From Candidatus Bathyarchaeum sp. (GTDB taxonomy: Archaea; Thermoproteota; Bathyarchaeia; Bathyarchaeales; Bathyarchaeaceae), in the NCBI GenBank assembly GCA_026014565.1, contig JAOZIB010000027.1, positions 1 to 64,000 of the forward strand: DNA of 64,000 bases, written 5' to 3'. Both the position numbers and the translations under genes were made by a program. Positions 1 through 9,097 of this stretch are shown piece after piece. A model generated the notes under the pieces. It did not search any database and had not been told where the DNA came from. It saw only the letters and a program-made list of their open reading frames with translations. Numbering within the stretch: the first letter of the stretch is position 1; each line of letters opens with the position of its first letter.

Positions 1-2
1 CC

Positions 3-74
3 TGGCCTATGCCCCTGCTTTTCATACCCGCAGTAGCAGGAACAATCTATTACATTTATAAAAGAAGGACATAA
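3..74 (+). CDS. C-terminal tail of a membrane protein (partial)
   Basis: An open frame enters from the left edge and ends at TAA 72-74. It encodes a short hydrophobic stretch (LLFIPAVAGTIYYIY) followed by a basic tail KRRT, the usual pattern of a last membrane helix with cytoplasmic positive residues. Only 23 residues are visible, so the family cannot be named. Its position beside the glycan genes suggests a surface or transport protein, but this is a guess. Confidence 0.4.
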   Translation, partial: WPMPLLFIPAVAGTIYYIYKRRT

Positions 75-374
75 TTTATAATTGAATAACTCGTTGTAAT
101 TACTAGGCACATATTGATTATTAGTTATAACCGAGAAAAACAGATTCACAAAAAAAGATTACTTAAAGACAGAGTGTGTTTATCCAAAATAATTTTTGAT
201 AAATACAAAATCTAAGTCAGTTATTACCACTAAACCGTTACGACGTTATGTTGTTGATTTTCAGGTGTTCATTTTTAGGCCAAGTATACAAATAACCAAT
301 AAAAAAATAACAGCTATATACCAGAAGATGTGCAAAAGGTTTTACATCTGTAATTTGTGCGCGTATGATTACCA
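75..374. other. AT-rich gap, no gene seen
   Basis: Spacer between the left-edge fragment and the convergent membrane protein gene. A 76-codon open frame crosses it on the plus strand but runs into the antisense of the next gene and shows no recognisable protein features. I see no RNA gene or repeat. Confidence 0.4.
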
Positions 375-2930
375 TTATGTTCTGTTTTGTCCCATCTGGG
401 TTTTACGTCTTAGGCGTTTATTATAATGTTCTACAAAAAGTAAAACAATGATCAGAGCTATTCCTCCAATGGTTATGTATTCACCAATCTGGGTAGTTGT
501 GGTTTTTCCAAAAGTGAACGTCACGGTGTAATTGCCCTCTTTTTCGGGAAAAACCAGTATCATGTTTGGACCTGCAGAAAATATTTTCAGGTTTTTATTG
601 TCTACAGAAGCTTTCCATCCGGGGTAATTGCTCATCTTGAGCCAAATTGCGTCTCCAAGAGATGCATTACTTACTTGAGTTATTACTGTATCGGCATTTG
701 GTGTTTGAAAGGTAACGGATGCAAAACTGGAATAGAGGTTTAAGTTAAAATTACATCTGATGATGTTCGTAAGAAATTCTGATTCTTCAAAATTTCTGTA
801 AACCAGCGCGTGATATGGTAGTCCTAATCCTGTCCATATGACGTTTCCTTCTCCTTGTTTCCAATGGACCATCGCTGGTTTTCCGTCTTCTGTGACGAGT
901 ACAGTAGCTCCACTTTTTACATATTCAAGTGGAGCATAAGAGATTTTGTATGGTTCATGTGTAAATTCTGTAAAGTCTATTCCATCAGTAAGATCACTAG
1001 ATTCGATAACCGTTAGATTCAACGTAGATGATGCTACATCTGTTTGGCTGACTGGAAAAATATCAGGTATATCTGTCATTTCCCCTACGTTGCTGGTGTC
1101 AAAAATCAAATTACCCCCATTTTCCACGTATGAACTCAAGAGTTCGGAGGCGGTATTTTGATCATCGAAGTTGAAATCACACAAGTATATACTATCAAAG
1201 GTTGTAAGTTCAGCAGAACCAAAGGTTTCAATGTATTCTCCCCCGTTAATGAGAACTACCTCTTGAGGATTTGCTGGTGTTATAGCACTAAATAGTCTTC
1301 GGTAATCATTTTCATCGCCTATAACCAAGGTTTTAATTGTTTCTGAACTTACAACTTCAACAAGTGATGAATTGAAGTTTTGTACTTCGTACAGATGTTC
1401 AGTTACAGATGTAAGTGATGAAGAAGGATAATTCAGGAAATATCGGACGTTATAATTTCGTGAATAATATGGAATGTAATACGAAGAGTTATAATAGTCA
1501 AGGTTAAATGTGTAGTACCAGAAGTCATATGCAAAATTGTCCCAAATATAAATGAAAAATATATCCCCGCCCATGGATTGAGGTATAGTAGAGAACAGGT
1601 CAAATTCAGATGCGCCTGTTGTTGCAACTCGTTCACCGGGTTTAATATTAGTCTCTAAATAGTCAATGTAACTTGGTTGGTCAATCTGATTAAGCGTTGC
1701 ATGATTAGATTCCACCTGATTGAAGTGTAACAAAGATGGGCTAACACAAACCAACAAAACTAGTCCACATAAAATCAGCGATGTAACTTTTTTTTGCTTA
1801 AGATTTTTAACATAAAACTGTCCCATTAACTCCAAGAAATGCGCTCCCAAAATAGCTGAAAAAGTAGTTAAATGTATCGACCATCTAGTGGGGTCACCTA
1901 AGGGTAGGTACAAACGGCTTGAAAAACAGCCTAAAAGACTCAAAAAAAACAAAATTAAACAGAGGAGATGCGGCTTTTTTTTCCTTTTAAGCATCAGAGC
2001 TAATCCACAAAACGCAAGAATAGATTGACCGACCCCAAAATAGAATAGGTCACCATAATAACTGTAGGGAAAAAAGAAATCTAGAGGATGCATCGCATGA
2101 GCTGTCTCGAGTCCAGCACCAGTGGCGCCTGTTCCTAAATAATATGACAATCCTCCCTCCGATATGAATGGAAGCCACCACCAAAGGCTGAGGATGACCC
2201 CGAGTAGCCCGCTCGCAATCAGTACCTTTGGTAGTTTGAAAGTGTAACGTGGAGGTTGTCCTGGGTCTCTTGGGACCAGTAGCAAGTCAGGCTTTTGATA
2301 TATGAGGACAACACTCATACACAAAAGCATGATCACCAGCATGAATCCAGGGAGCATGTGAGTTAGAAGTACACCGCATATGGAAACAGCTGCAAAGACG
2401 ATACTAGATATCGTTTGTTTCCGCACGGCCCTCAGAAATGCGTATAATGCTAGGTACGTCAGCAACATTGACGTCATATACGGCAGGGCACCAATGTTTT
2501 CCCACCAATGGTACACATTATATGATGTTAAGGTTAGCACTACACTAGCGGTCCAGCACATTCGTCTGCCAATCCCTAATTCCTTAACTAAGCCGTAAAT
2601 GGATAGGGCTGCGATCGTGTTAATTAAAATAACATAACATTTTAGACCATCTAAAAGAGGAAGGTTAAAAGTCCATGTGAGACCACCAAATATGTAATAT
2701 GTTAAAGGTGAGTAGAAACGAAAGTGTGGTGACCCAAAGTACCATAGTGGGTTCCACTGCGAAATATAAGGAAAATTGTCAACCAGAAAATTTGTTTTTG
2801 AAAGATGGACAATAGTGTCCATGCCATAACCAAATCGGGAACTGTCACTAAACATAATAATACCTAGCATAATCGAAAAAAGAACAGGAACACCCCACGA
2901 CAAAATATTCTGATACACTGTCTTTTTCAT
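375..2930 (-). CDS. large GT-C/YfhO-like polytopic membrane protein
   Basis: An 851-residue membrane protein. The N-terminal half carries about ten hydrophobic helices (first at residues 12-27). An early loop contains YGMDTIVHLS (D38, H42), resembling the acidic first-loop motif of GT-C glycosyltransferases. A large extracytoplasmic region spans about residues 410-810 and contains NYPGWKASVD, the signature-like GWKA..D stretch of YfhO-type lipid-linked sugar transferases. A single C-terminal helix (about 820-842) is followed by the basic tail KRLRRK. In archaeal genomes such proteins are often labelled '6-pyruvoyl-tetrahydropterin synthase-related membrane protein'. Probable role: transfer or assembly of lipid-linked sugars at the outer membrane face. 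The neighbouring glycosyltransferases and methyltransferase support this. The exact reaction is unknown. Confidence 0.75.
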   Translation of the reverse strand: MKKTVYQNILSWGVPVLFSIMLGIIMFSDSSRFGYGMDTIVHLSKTNFLVDNFPYISQWNPLWYFGSPHFRFYSPLTYYIFGGLTWTFNLPLLDGLKCYVILINTIAALSIYGLVKELGIGRRMCWTASVVLTLTSYNVYHWWENIGALPYMTSMLLTYLALYAFLRAVRKQTISSIVFAAVSICGVLLTHMLPGFMLVIMLLCMSVVLIYQKPDLLLVPRDPGQPPRYTFKLPKVLIASGLLGVILSLWWWLPFISEGGLSYYLGTGATGAGLETAHAMHPLDFFFPYSYYGDLFYFGVGQSILAFCGLALMLKRKKKPHLLCLILFFLSLLGCFSSRLYLPLGDPTRWSIHLTTFSAILGAHFLELMGQFYVKNLKQKKVTSLILCGLVLLVCVSPSLLHFNQVESNHATLNQIDQPSYIDYLETNIKPGERVATTGASEFDLFSTIPQSMGGDIFFIYIWDNFAYDFWYYTFNLDYYNSSYYIPYYSRNYNVRYFLNYPSSSLTSVTEHLYEVQNFNSSLVEVVSSETIKTLVIGDENDYRRLFSAITPANPQEVVLINGGEYIETFGSAELTTFDSIYLCDFNFDDQNTASELLSSYVENGGNLIFDTSNVGEMTDIPDIFPVSQTDVASSTLNLTVIESSDLTDGIDFTEFTHEPYKISYAPLEYVKSGATVLVTEDGKPAMVHWKQGEGNVIWTGLGLPYHALVYRNFEESEFLTNIIRCNFNLNLYSSFASVTFQTPNADTVITQVSNASLGDAIWLKMSNYPGWKASVDNKNLKIFSAGPNMILVFPEKEGNYTVTFTFGKTTTTQIGEYITIGGIALIIVLLFVEHYNKRLRRKTQMGQNRT

Positions 2931-4406
2931 TTTCTTACTCGCCTGTATTTGTTAACCGAAGTACATAAAAAAGCTATTCTTAATAAAGCAAAACATGAAC
3001 AGTGACTATTTATAATCACATAAAAACAGTAGAAAGGCTACACAATAAATTACAAGTGCCAACAGGTGTAACAAGAGCGCCCAGAAGCTGTGTCTTTTCT
3101 CGCTCCACGATACCTACAAGCCAACCTTCCCTTCGTTAATCAATTTTGATGATTTGCCTCACAAAATAGTTTTTGGGCCAAAGGGTGAATTCTATAGTGC
3201 GCGTTAAATCTTTTTCTTTTTCCAACACTCTTGAATCCTGCCTTTTTAAATAACAGAGTAAACATCGTTTAAAGAATATAAGAAGAGGATTTGGATAAAA
3301 CAATTGATCGAGAAAGTTATTCATTAACAACGATTTTGGAAGAGACTACACATCTCCTCGTTGGACATAAAACTTCAAAACTTCTTTGCGGGCTAATAAC
3401 GGATGTGGAAGAAAGCTAAATTTGTGAAAACAAATTACGTTATCAACTTCATCTACGAACATATATATGTTCAGCATCAATGTTAATGACATGAAAAAAT
3501 AAGTTCATATTCACTTTTCTTTAGTGACTTTCAACATAGCGGGTGTAAGATCGACTCAACGTTAAATCCTTTCTTCATCATACTGAATAAAAATCTGCTA
3601 GTTCCAACCCCTAATTCTAAAACTGTTTCATTTGTCAAGTTCTATTTTGTGCACATAAGTTTCCCAAAAGATTCAAATCGCGTTCTATCATAGATAGATG
3701 CCTCTTAGACTAAAAAACGATCCTTTTTTTCTTTTTCATATATCACACAGATCCTGATATGTGCTTCACCAATATTTAATCACTGTTTTGCTATACACTT
3801 TAAGAATTTAACTAATGTACAGATATAGCATTCTTCGTATATACAAAAGCATTCATTCAGCTAGGCGGTCATCCATTTTAAAACTCTGGCAATGCAACTA
3901 TGATCATACTTGTGTATAACAAATGTGTGGGTTGCGATAACACATTACTCGATATGGAACGGTTCCTACGATAAACGGGTTGATGAAAGGACACATAGAT
4001 TTAGACATGCCGCATAACTTTGACGGAACCTACTAAATTTGAGTGCTAGGCGTTCTAAAGTGTTCACACACTAAGTGGACAACCACATCGTTCATCAGCA
4101 TATTAATCTCTAGTTTGATATCAGCTTAAACGTACACAAAGGATAATCTTGAAGGTTTATTCTACTCATTATATGTGTAGATGTCCTCTCCTTGAGCTGA
4201 GCTTCTCGGATTGACTGTTCAGAAAATAGTTTCATCGTGTCCAGCATTCCTTTGCCAATATATTATGGACAATCTTTAAAAAATTCTTAACTAACTCTTC
4301 TCCAGCAGGACATTAATCAAATCATGTTAAACCCGTAAAGTCATAAAAAAATTAGAGCGGGTCAATAAAAATATTAAGTAAGAATAAAAGCATACATGTA
4401 ATAGAC
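2931..4406. other. 1.5-kb gene-poor stretch with decayed coding fragments
   Basis: No intact gene is visible. The minus strand from about 3700 down to 3140 holds a decayed methyltransferase (separate entry). The part from 3700 to 4400 has short coding-like fragments in several frames, for example on the minus strand around 4200-4250, but none that I can assign. The stretch is AT-rich with frequent stops, typical of long-inactivated genes in an accessory island. Confidence 0.6.
3140..3700 (-). pseudogene. decayed SAM-dependent methyltransferase
   Basis: Reading the minus strand from 3700 downward, methyltransferase pieces appear in the right order but in different frames. First comes ETVLELGVGTSRFLF (3531-3690), a class I SAM motif I, preceded by an in-frame stop after MCTK. 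Next is VICFHKFSFLPHPLLARKEV (around 3400-3450), matching the usual 'V..C..vLEH..HPL.al.EvlRvL' region after strand 4, again ended by a stop. Last is TLLFKKAGFKSVGKRKR (3140-3265), the common C-terminal 'll..AGF....' element, in a third frame. Order and spacing fit one gene of about 185-200 codons broken by several stops and frameshifts. The original substrate cannot be told; the glycan neighbourhood suggests a sugar or lipid methyltransferase. Confidence 0.65.
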
Positions 4407-5198
4407 GTGAATATGCTTAAAAAAGAAAGGAACGAGTTACGGGATTTTTATGAAACTATAGCTAAGGCTAACAGTTATTATAAATCGAAAAAAAAATTTC
4501 CAGCTGTTCGGTATCGTCATGAGAAGCGCATTGAAGACACAATTAGAATGATGCGTGAATCTAGAGGAAAAATGACCTTGGATGTCGGCTGTGGCAAAGG
4601 GGATATTACTTGCTTTCTCGCTCTATTTACGAGATTTGTCATAGGAATAGACATATCTAAGTTCAACAGTAAACTGGCAAAGAAAAAAAGCAAGTTAAGC
4701 AACGTATCAGACTTCACAGACTTTGTGGTTTGCGACGCGGAAAAACTACCGTTTAAGAAGACTTTTGATTACATAGCGTGCCCAGAAGTTATCGAACACA
4801 TTCAAAACCCTACTAAGTTTATTCTTGGAATGAAAAGTGTATTAAAAAAAAATGGACACATTATCGTTAGCACTCCTTCTAAGTTTAGCCTACTTGAAAA
4901 CACTGTCAAAATAGTGAAGATGCCAATAATCAGAAAAGTAATGGACAACTTATATAAAATTGAAAATGTAGGACATGTTCATTTGTTTTCTCCAACAGAT
5001 CTAGAAAATTTATTAGTATCCACAGGAGGAAAAATAACAAAAAGAAAGATTACAGGTTTCTATCTTCCAGGAGCAGAACTAATTCCTCTTCAAATGTTTC
5101 CAGCAAGAATTTGGCGGCTACTTGACAACGTTGTAGCCAAAGTACCAGTTTATAAATGTCTAAACTGCTGCATGATATACGATTCCATATATGAGTGA
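4407..5198 (+). CDS. class I SAM-dependent methyltransferase
   Basis: A 263-residue protein with a clear SAM-binding motif I, TLDVGCGKGDIT (about 57-68), an acidic motif II (GIDIS, about 79-83), CDAEKLPF (about 109-116) and the post-motif region CPEVIEHIQNP (about 125-135) typical of Methyltransf_11 enzymes. The last 25 residues contain four cysteines (CLNCC) of unknown purpose. It lies upstream of a GT2 and two GT4 genes on the same strand, so it probably modifies a sugar or polyprenyl-linked intermediate in the same glycan pathway. ATG at 4407 follows GTGAAT. The acceptor is not predictable from sequence. Confidence 0.8.
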   Translation: MNMLKKERNELRDFYETIAKANSYYKSKKKFPAVRYRHEKRIEDTIRMMRESRGKMTLDVGCGKGDITCFLALFTRFVIGIDISKFNSKLAKKKSKLSNVSDFTDFVVCDAEKLPFKKTFDYIACPEVIEHIQNPTKFILGMKSVLKKNGHIIVSTPSKFSLLENTVKIVKMPIIRKVMDNLYKIENVGHVHLFSPTDLENLLVSTGGKITKRKITGFYLPGAELIPLQMFPARIWRLLDNVVAKVPVYKCLNCCMIYDSIYE

Positions 5199-5339
5199 TT
5201 TGCTATTTCCGATGCATCATGAAAGATTAGCACAATGCGGAAAATGAAAAACAAAACACATAAAAGGTTAAGGACATCTGGAGAAGACGATGAATGTGAT
5301 TAACGATTTTCACCTTCAAAAGCTATTGGAGGCTTATTC

Positions 5340-6344
5340 TTGGGCAAGTTTTTGTATGTTTTTGTAGCCGCCATTTCAATTGCGTTATTTTACTTCATCG
5401 GTTTTTGCTCTTACATTTTCTTGGCAGTTTTCAATGTTTTGCAAAGTTTCGGGATAAATATTGATATACCTTTTGAAAATGAGTTGTTCTTGTTCCAAAG
5501 CGTTTTATCTGCTTTTTTCTTTGTAATATTTCCAGTTTTAGTTTTAGGTTTTTTTATCGCCTTAGTTCTTTATTCTGGAGGATTTAGACCCAGAAATGTT
5601 AAAGGAGTGTTTTTTAAGCCAATCAGAGATCCAGAGATTGTCGTTGCTTTAACTGCGTACAATGATGAGCTTTCAATTTCTGCGGCGGTGAAAGATTTCA
5701 TTAAACAAGATAATGTTACAGAAGTTGTGGTTGTGGACAACAACAGCACCGACGAGACATCTAAACGAGCCTCTGAAGCTGGAGCTAGAGTTGTACATGA
5801 GACTAAACAAGGTTACGGATACGCGTGTATACGTGGGCTTAAAGAGTGCCTGAAGAATAAGGAGGCGAACATCATTGTTTTAGCTGAGGGAGACAGAACA
5901 TTTAGAGGATATGACCTCAGAAAACTCATACCCTATCTTGATAACGTAGATGCAGTATTGGGAACGAGAACTGGACAGGATCTCATGGACAAATGGACCC
6001 AACTGGATTGGTTCATGGTTTGGGGTAACCTCTTTCTGGGTGCACTTGTACAATTAAAGTTTTGGAATGCAATGTGTTGGGGCAAAATTAGGCTTTCTGA
6101 TGTAGGATGCACCAAAAGGGCGATTAGACGTGAAGCCTTAGAGAAGATAATAGATCAACTACATGTTGGGGGAGACCATTTCTCACCAGATATGATCATG
6201 GTTATGCTGAAAAATGAGTTAAGGATGATTGAAGTTCCAATAACATTTTGGCCAAGGGTAGGAAAATCAAAAGGAGCAAGCAAAAACAGAGGTTACGCTT
6301 CAAAAATTGGACTAAAAATGATGTGGCACATCCTAAAATTTTAG
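5340..6344 (+). CDS. family 2 glycosyltransferase with N-terminal membrane anchor
   Basis: A 334-residue protein. Two hydrophobic helices (about 5-34 and 53-78) precede a GT-A domain. Nucleotide-sugar motifs are VVVVDNNSTDET (about 129-140) and LAEGDRTF (about 181-188), the latter in the position of the DxD-like metal site. The domain resembles dolichol-phosphate mannosyl/glucosyltransferase-type GT2 enzymes, acting at the cytoplasmic membrane face. The start is TTG at 5340, chosen because GGAGG lies about eight bases upstream and no better in-frame start exists. It precedes the GT4 gene by 33 bases and is probably cotranscribed with it. Donor and acceptor are unknown. Confidence 0.85.
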   Translation: MGKFLYVFVAAISIALFYFIGFCSYIFLAVFNVLQSFGINIDIPFENELFLFQSVLSAFFFVIFPVLVLGFFIALVLYSGGFRPRNVKGVFFKPIRDPEIVVALTAYNDELSISAAVKDFIKQDNVTEVVVVDNNSTDETSKRASEAGARVVHETKQGYGYACIRGLKECLKNKEANIIVLAEGDRTFRGYDLRKLIPYLDNVDAVLGTRTGQDLMDKWTQLDWFMVWGNLFLGALVQLKFWNAMCWGKIRLSDVGCTKRAIRREALEKIIDQLHVGGDHFSPDMIMVMLKNELRMIEVPITFWPRVGKSKGASKNRGYASKIGLKMMWHILKF

Positions 6345-6377
6345 CAAAATAATATTTCTAAAAAGTGAGCAGAAAAC

Positions 6378-7700
6378 ATGAAGATAGCTGTAATAAGTGG
6401 TCGTTACTATCCAAACCTCTTTGGTGGAGGAGAAATATATGCGTACGACCTAAACAACGAAATGGAACGGATGGGTCATGAAGTATCTGTTTTCACATCT
6501 TCATTTAAGGGAACCCCTCATAGCGAGACCATAAATAACGTTAAAGTCCAACGAACAAAAATAGTCCCATTCACATTCAAAAATATTGGCATCAGAGGAA
6601 TAAACTCGATTGTCAACTCAGTAAATCCACAAATCTGCTCAGACATAACCGATTTTATTAGACAAAATAGACCAGAAATTGTTCATTTTAACGACTCTTG
6701 GGACATACTGGGTTTTATGCCCGCCCTCAAAGTGAAAAAACAAGGAATCCCATATATTGTGGATTTGCATGTTCCTTGGCTTGTTTGTTTTAATGGCATC
6801 TGCTTTCGAAACGGAAAAACATGCCTAGAATCAATCGCTCCAATTCGGTGCACAAATTGCACAGTTAACGCTTTCAGTGATCTGTTTGGAAGATGGCAAA
6901 AAATTGCAAAACCCGCGTTGTGGGTTGAGATCGGGGTGTTCCTTCTCGTCCAAAAAATCTCTAAACATTTTTTGGGTGAAGCAGAAAAAGTTGTTGTCCA
7001 CAGTCGATTCATGAAAGAGGTTATCCAAAAAAAGCTTTGTGTAGCAGAGAAAAAACTAGAGGTTGTTCCATGTTTTGTTTCTAATAGTTTCATGAAGCAA
7101 TCGGAAGAGATGTCCAGTTTAAGAATTGATGAAAAAAAGAAGAGATCTGACATTATTCTATCCGTTGGAAGACTTGTTCCAGGAAAGGGATTCACTAGGC
7201 TTTTAAAGGTCTTTTCAGGGGTAATAAAAGAGAATAGAGATTCCAAGTTGATTATTGTAGGAGAAGGCCCGCAGAGAGAACAGTTGGAAAATCTGGCCAA
7301 AAAGCTGGGAATTAATAACAATGTTACGTTTACGGGGAGAGTTAGCAATCAACGATTATTAGATTATTACACAATGTCAAAAGTATTTGTTTTCCCAGCT
7401 ACTCGAGCAGAACCCTTTGGCATGGTGAATATTGAAGCAATGGCGTATAGTCTACCGGTTGTGGCAAGCAAATCAGGAGGGGTTACCGACATAGTTGTGG
7501 ATAATCTAACTGGGTTTTTAGTTGACATAGATAATAATGGGATGCTAACAGAAAAGATTCTTCAATTGTTATCTGATGATGCACTCGCGGAAAAAATGGG
7601 TGCACAAGGAAGAAAGAGAGTTGAAGAAAAATTTACATTAAACATAGTAGCTAAAAGGGTTCTTGAAATTTATAAAAATACTTTGGACAGAAAAGCGTGA
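6378..7700 (+). CDS. family 4 glycosyltransferase with cysteine-rich insert
   Basis: A 440-residue GT-B enzyme. The N-terminal Rossmann half begins MKIAVISGRYYPNLFGGGE with the usual glycine loop. The C-terminal half carries VGRLVPGKGF (about 261-270), VGEGPQ, and the EPFGMVNIEAMA element with the E-x7-E nucleotide-sugar motif (about 345-356). Between about 135 and 160 there is a four-cysteine segment (CFNGICF...C...CTNCT) that could bind zinc; such inserts occur in a subset of archaeal GT4 proteins. Probably transfers a sugar to a lipid-linked or surface glycan together with the GT2 and the second GT4 nearby. Specificity is not predictable. Confidence 0.87.
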   Translation: MKIAVISGRYYPNLFGGGEIYAYDLNNEMERMGHEVSVFTSSFKGTPHSETINNVKVQRTKIVPFTFKNIGIRGINSIVNSVNPQICSDITDFIRQNRPEIVHFNDSWDILGFMPALKVKKQGIPYIVDLHVPWLVCFNGICFRNGKTCLESIAPIRCTNCTVNAFSDLFGRWQKIAKPALWVEIGVFLLVQKISKHFLGEAEKVVVHSRFMKEVIQKKLCVAEKKLEVVPCFVSNSFMKQSEEMSSLRIDEKKKRSDIILSVGRLVPGKGFTRLLKVFSGVIKENRDSKLIIVGEGPQREQLENLAKKLGINNNVTFTGRVSNQRLLDYYTMSKVFVFPATRAEPFGMVNIEAMAYSLPVVASKSGGVTDIVVDNLTGFLVDIDNNGMLTEKILQLLSDDALAEKMGAQGRKRVEEKFTLNIVAKRVLEIYKNTLDRKA

Positions 7701-7903
7701 AGAATTTTGGAAAAATATTTTATTGTTTTGCGCATTTACATGAGCCAGATATTTATACACAAAAAGCGATTAGAAGAGTTTGTGGATATAAGTTAACATT
7801 GTTGATCAAAGTTTGATTTGAGACTTAAAGAATAAAAAAGATGCTGTTGACATGAAATAACAGTTGATTGAGGACAAGAAAGAATTAATGGGAAGGTGAT
7901 TGG

Positions 7904-9097
7904 ATTAAAATTCTGATAGTATCACCGTATTATCTACCATACAAAAGTGGAGCTGTAGAGTATCAAAGAAATTTAGCTGAAGGACTCGTCAAAAGAGGAC
8001 ACACAGTAACTGTTCTAACATCCCGCCATACGAACACATTACATACACATCAAACAATCAGGGGTGTTCAAGTAATTAGAGCACCCATTATTTTCAGGTT
8101 TGAACGAGCCACCTTTGCACCATTGCTGTCAATGAAATTTGTAGTTCTAGCAAGAAGACACGATGTCATTAACATTCACATGCCTATTCCTGAAGCAGGA
8201 ATTTTAGCTCTAATTGCATACATATGTTCAAAAAGAAAGCCTGTACTTACGTATCATTCTGATCACACTTCAAGAGTTGGACGACCTCTCTACAATCTAC
8301 TAAATTTAATTTATTATGCGACATCTAACAACATTGCACTAAAGATTAGTTACTGTATTGTATGTAACTCATACGATTATGCACAAACAGCAAAAACAGG
8401 AAGTTACATGAAAAAAGTGCTTCAAATATACCCGCCCATAGACACATCACGATTTAGAAAAGTTACAAAAACTAATCAGATAAAAGAGAAGCTAGGGATA
8501 AATAAGAAAGAAAAGGTCATAGGCTTTGTTGGAAGGTTAACTAGAGAGAAGGGATTGCAATATCTAATAGAAGCTATTCCACAGGTACTCAAAGACATTC
8601 CAAACATAAAGGTTATCATCGCAGGTGAAAGCAAAAAAATTGCGGGTGGAACAAAAGAGTCCATTAAACATCAATTATGTAACCTCAAAAATCAATTGGG
8701 GTTGGACTGCATTATTTTCTCAGGATACATCAAAGATGAAATATTACCCGAGTTCTACTCGGCTTGTGATGTAACTGTTCTTCCAAGCATCAATATTCTA
8801 GAATCATTTGGTATAGTTCAAGTAGAGTCACTACTTTGCGGAACTCCGGTCGTGTCAACAAACCTGCCTGGAGTAAGAGACGTTATTCGTTTAACAAAAG
8901 GTGGACTTCTTGTTGAACCCAGAAACGCTAAACAGCTTGCAGAAGCAATTGTTCAGATACTACGAAACAACCAAAAGTTTCAAGTAGAAAGAGAAAAACT
9001 GTTAAAAGTTTTTGATAAAGAAAAACAAATTAACAAATACGAAAAAATATTCAGTGCTTATTCAATGGATACGACATTTAATTCGGTAAATACCTAA
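7904..9097 (+). CDS. family 4 glycosyltransferase, probable AUU start
   Basis: A GT-B enzyme of about 397 residues. The first conventional start is TTG at 8123, but translation upstream in the same frame continues without stops to 7889 and reads IKILIVSPYYLPYKSGAVEY, LAEGLVKRGHTVTVLTSRH, exactly the missing N-terminal Rossmann fold of GT4 proteins. The best start is ATT at 7904, with AGGTGAT at 7894-7900 placed as expected for a Shine-Dalgarno site. ATG 7888, GTG 7896 and TTG 7900 are out of frame. The C-terminal half has VGRLTREKGL, SGYIKDE and ESFGIVQVESLLCGTPVV (E-x7-E). A one-base indel at the start is the alternative explanation. Likely role: surface-glycan assembly with its neighbours. 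Confidence 0.75.
   Translation: MKILIVSPYYLPYKSGAVEYQRNLAEGLVKRGHTVTVLTSRHTNTLHTHQTIRGVQVIRAPIIFRFERATFAPLLSMKFVVLARRHDVINIHMPIPEAGILALIAYICSKRKPVLTYHSDHTSRVGRPLYNLLNLIYYATSNNIALKISYCIVCNSYDYAQTAKTGSYMKKVLQIYPPIDTSRFRKVTKTNQIKEKLGINKKEKVIGFVGRLTREKGLQYLIEAIPQVLKDIPNIKVIIAGESKKIAGGTKESIKHQLCNLKNQLGLDCIIFSGYIKDEILPEFYSACDVTVLPSINILESFGIVQVESLLCGTPVVSTNLPGVRDVIRLTKGGLLVEPRNAKQLAEAIVQILRNNQKFQVEREKLLKVFDKEKQINKYEKIFSAYSMDTTFNSVNT

Noticed and set aside
196-426. 76-codon plus-strand open frame near the left end
   Set aside because: It runs into the antisense of the large membrane protein and looks like translated AT-rich spacer.
8123-8125. TTG 8123 as start of the second GT4 gene
   Set aside because: It removes the conserved N-terminal Rossmann half, which is fully readable upstream in the same frame, and has no ribosome-binding site.
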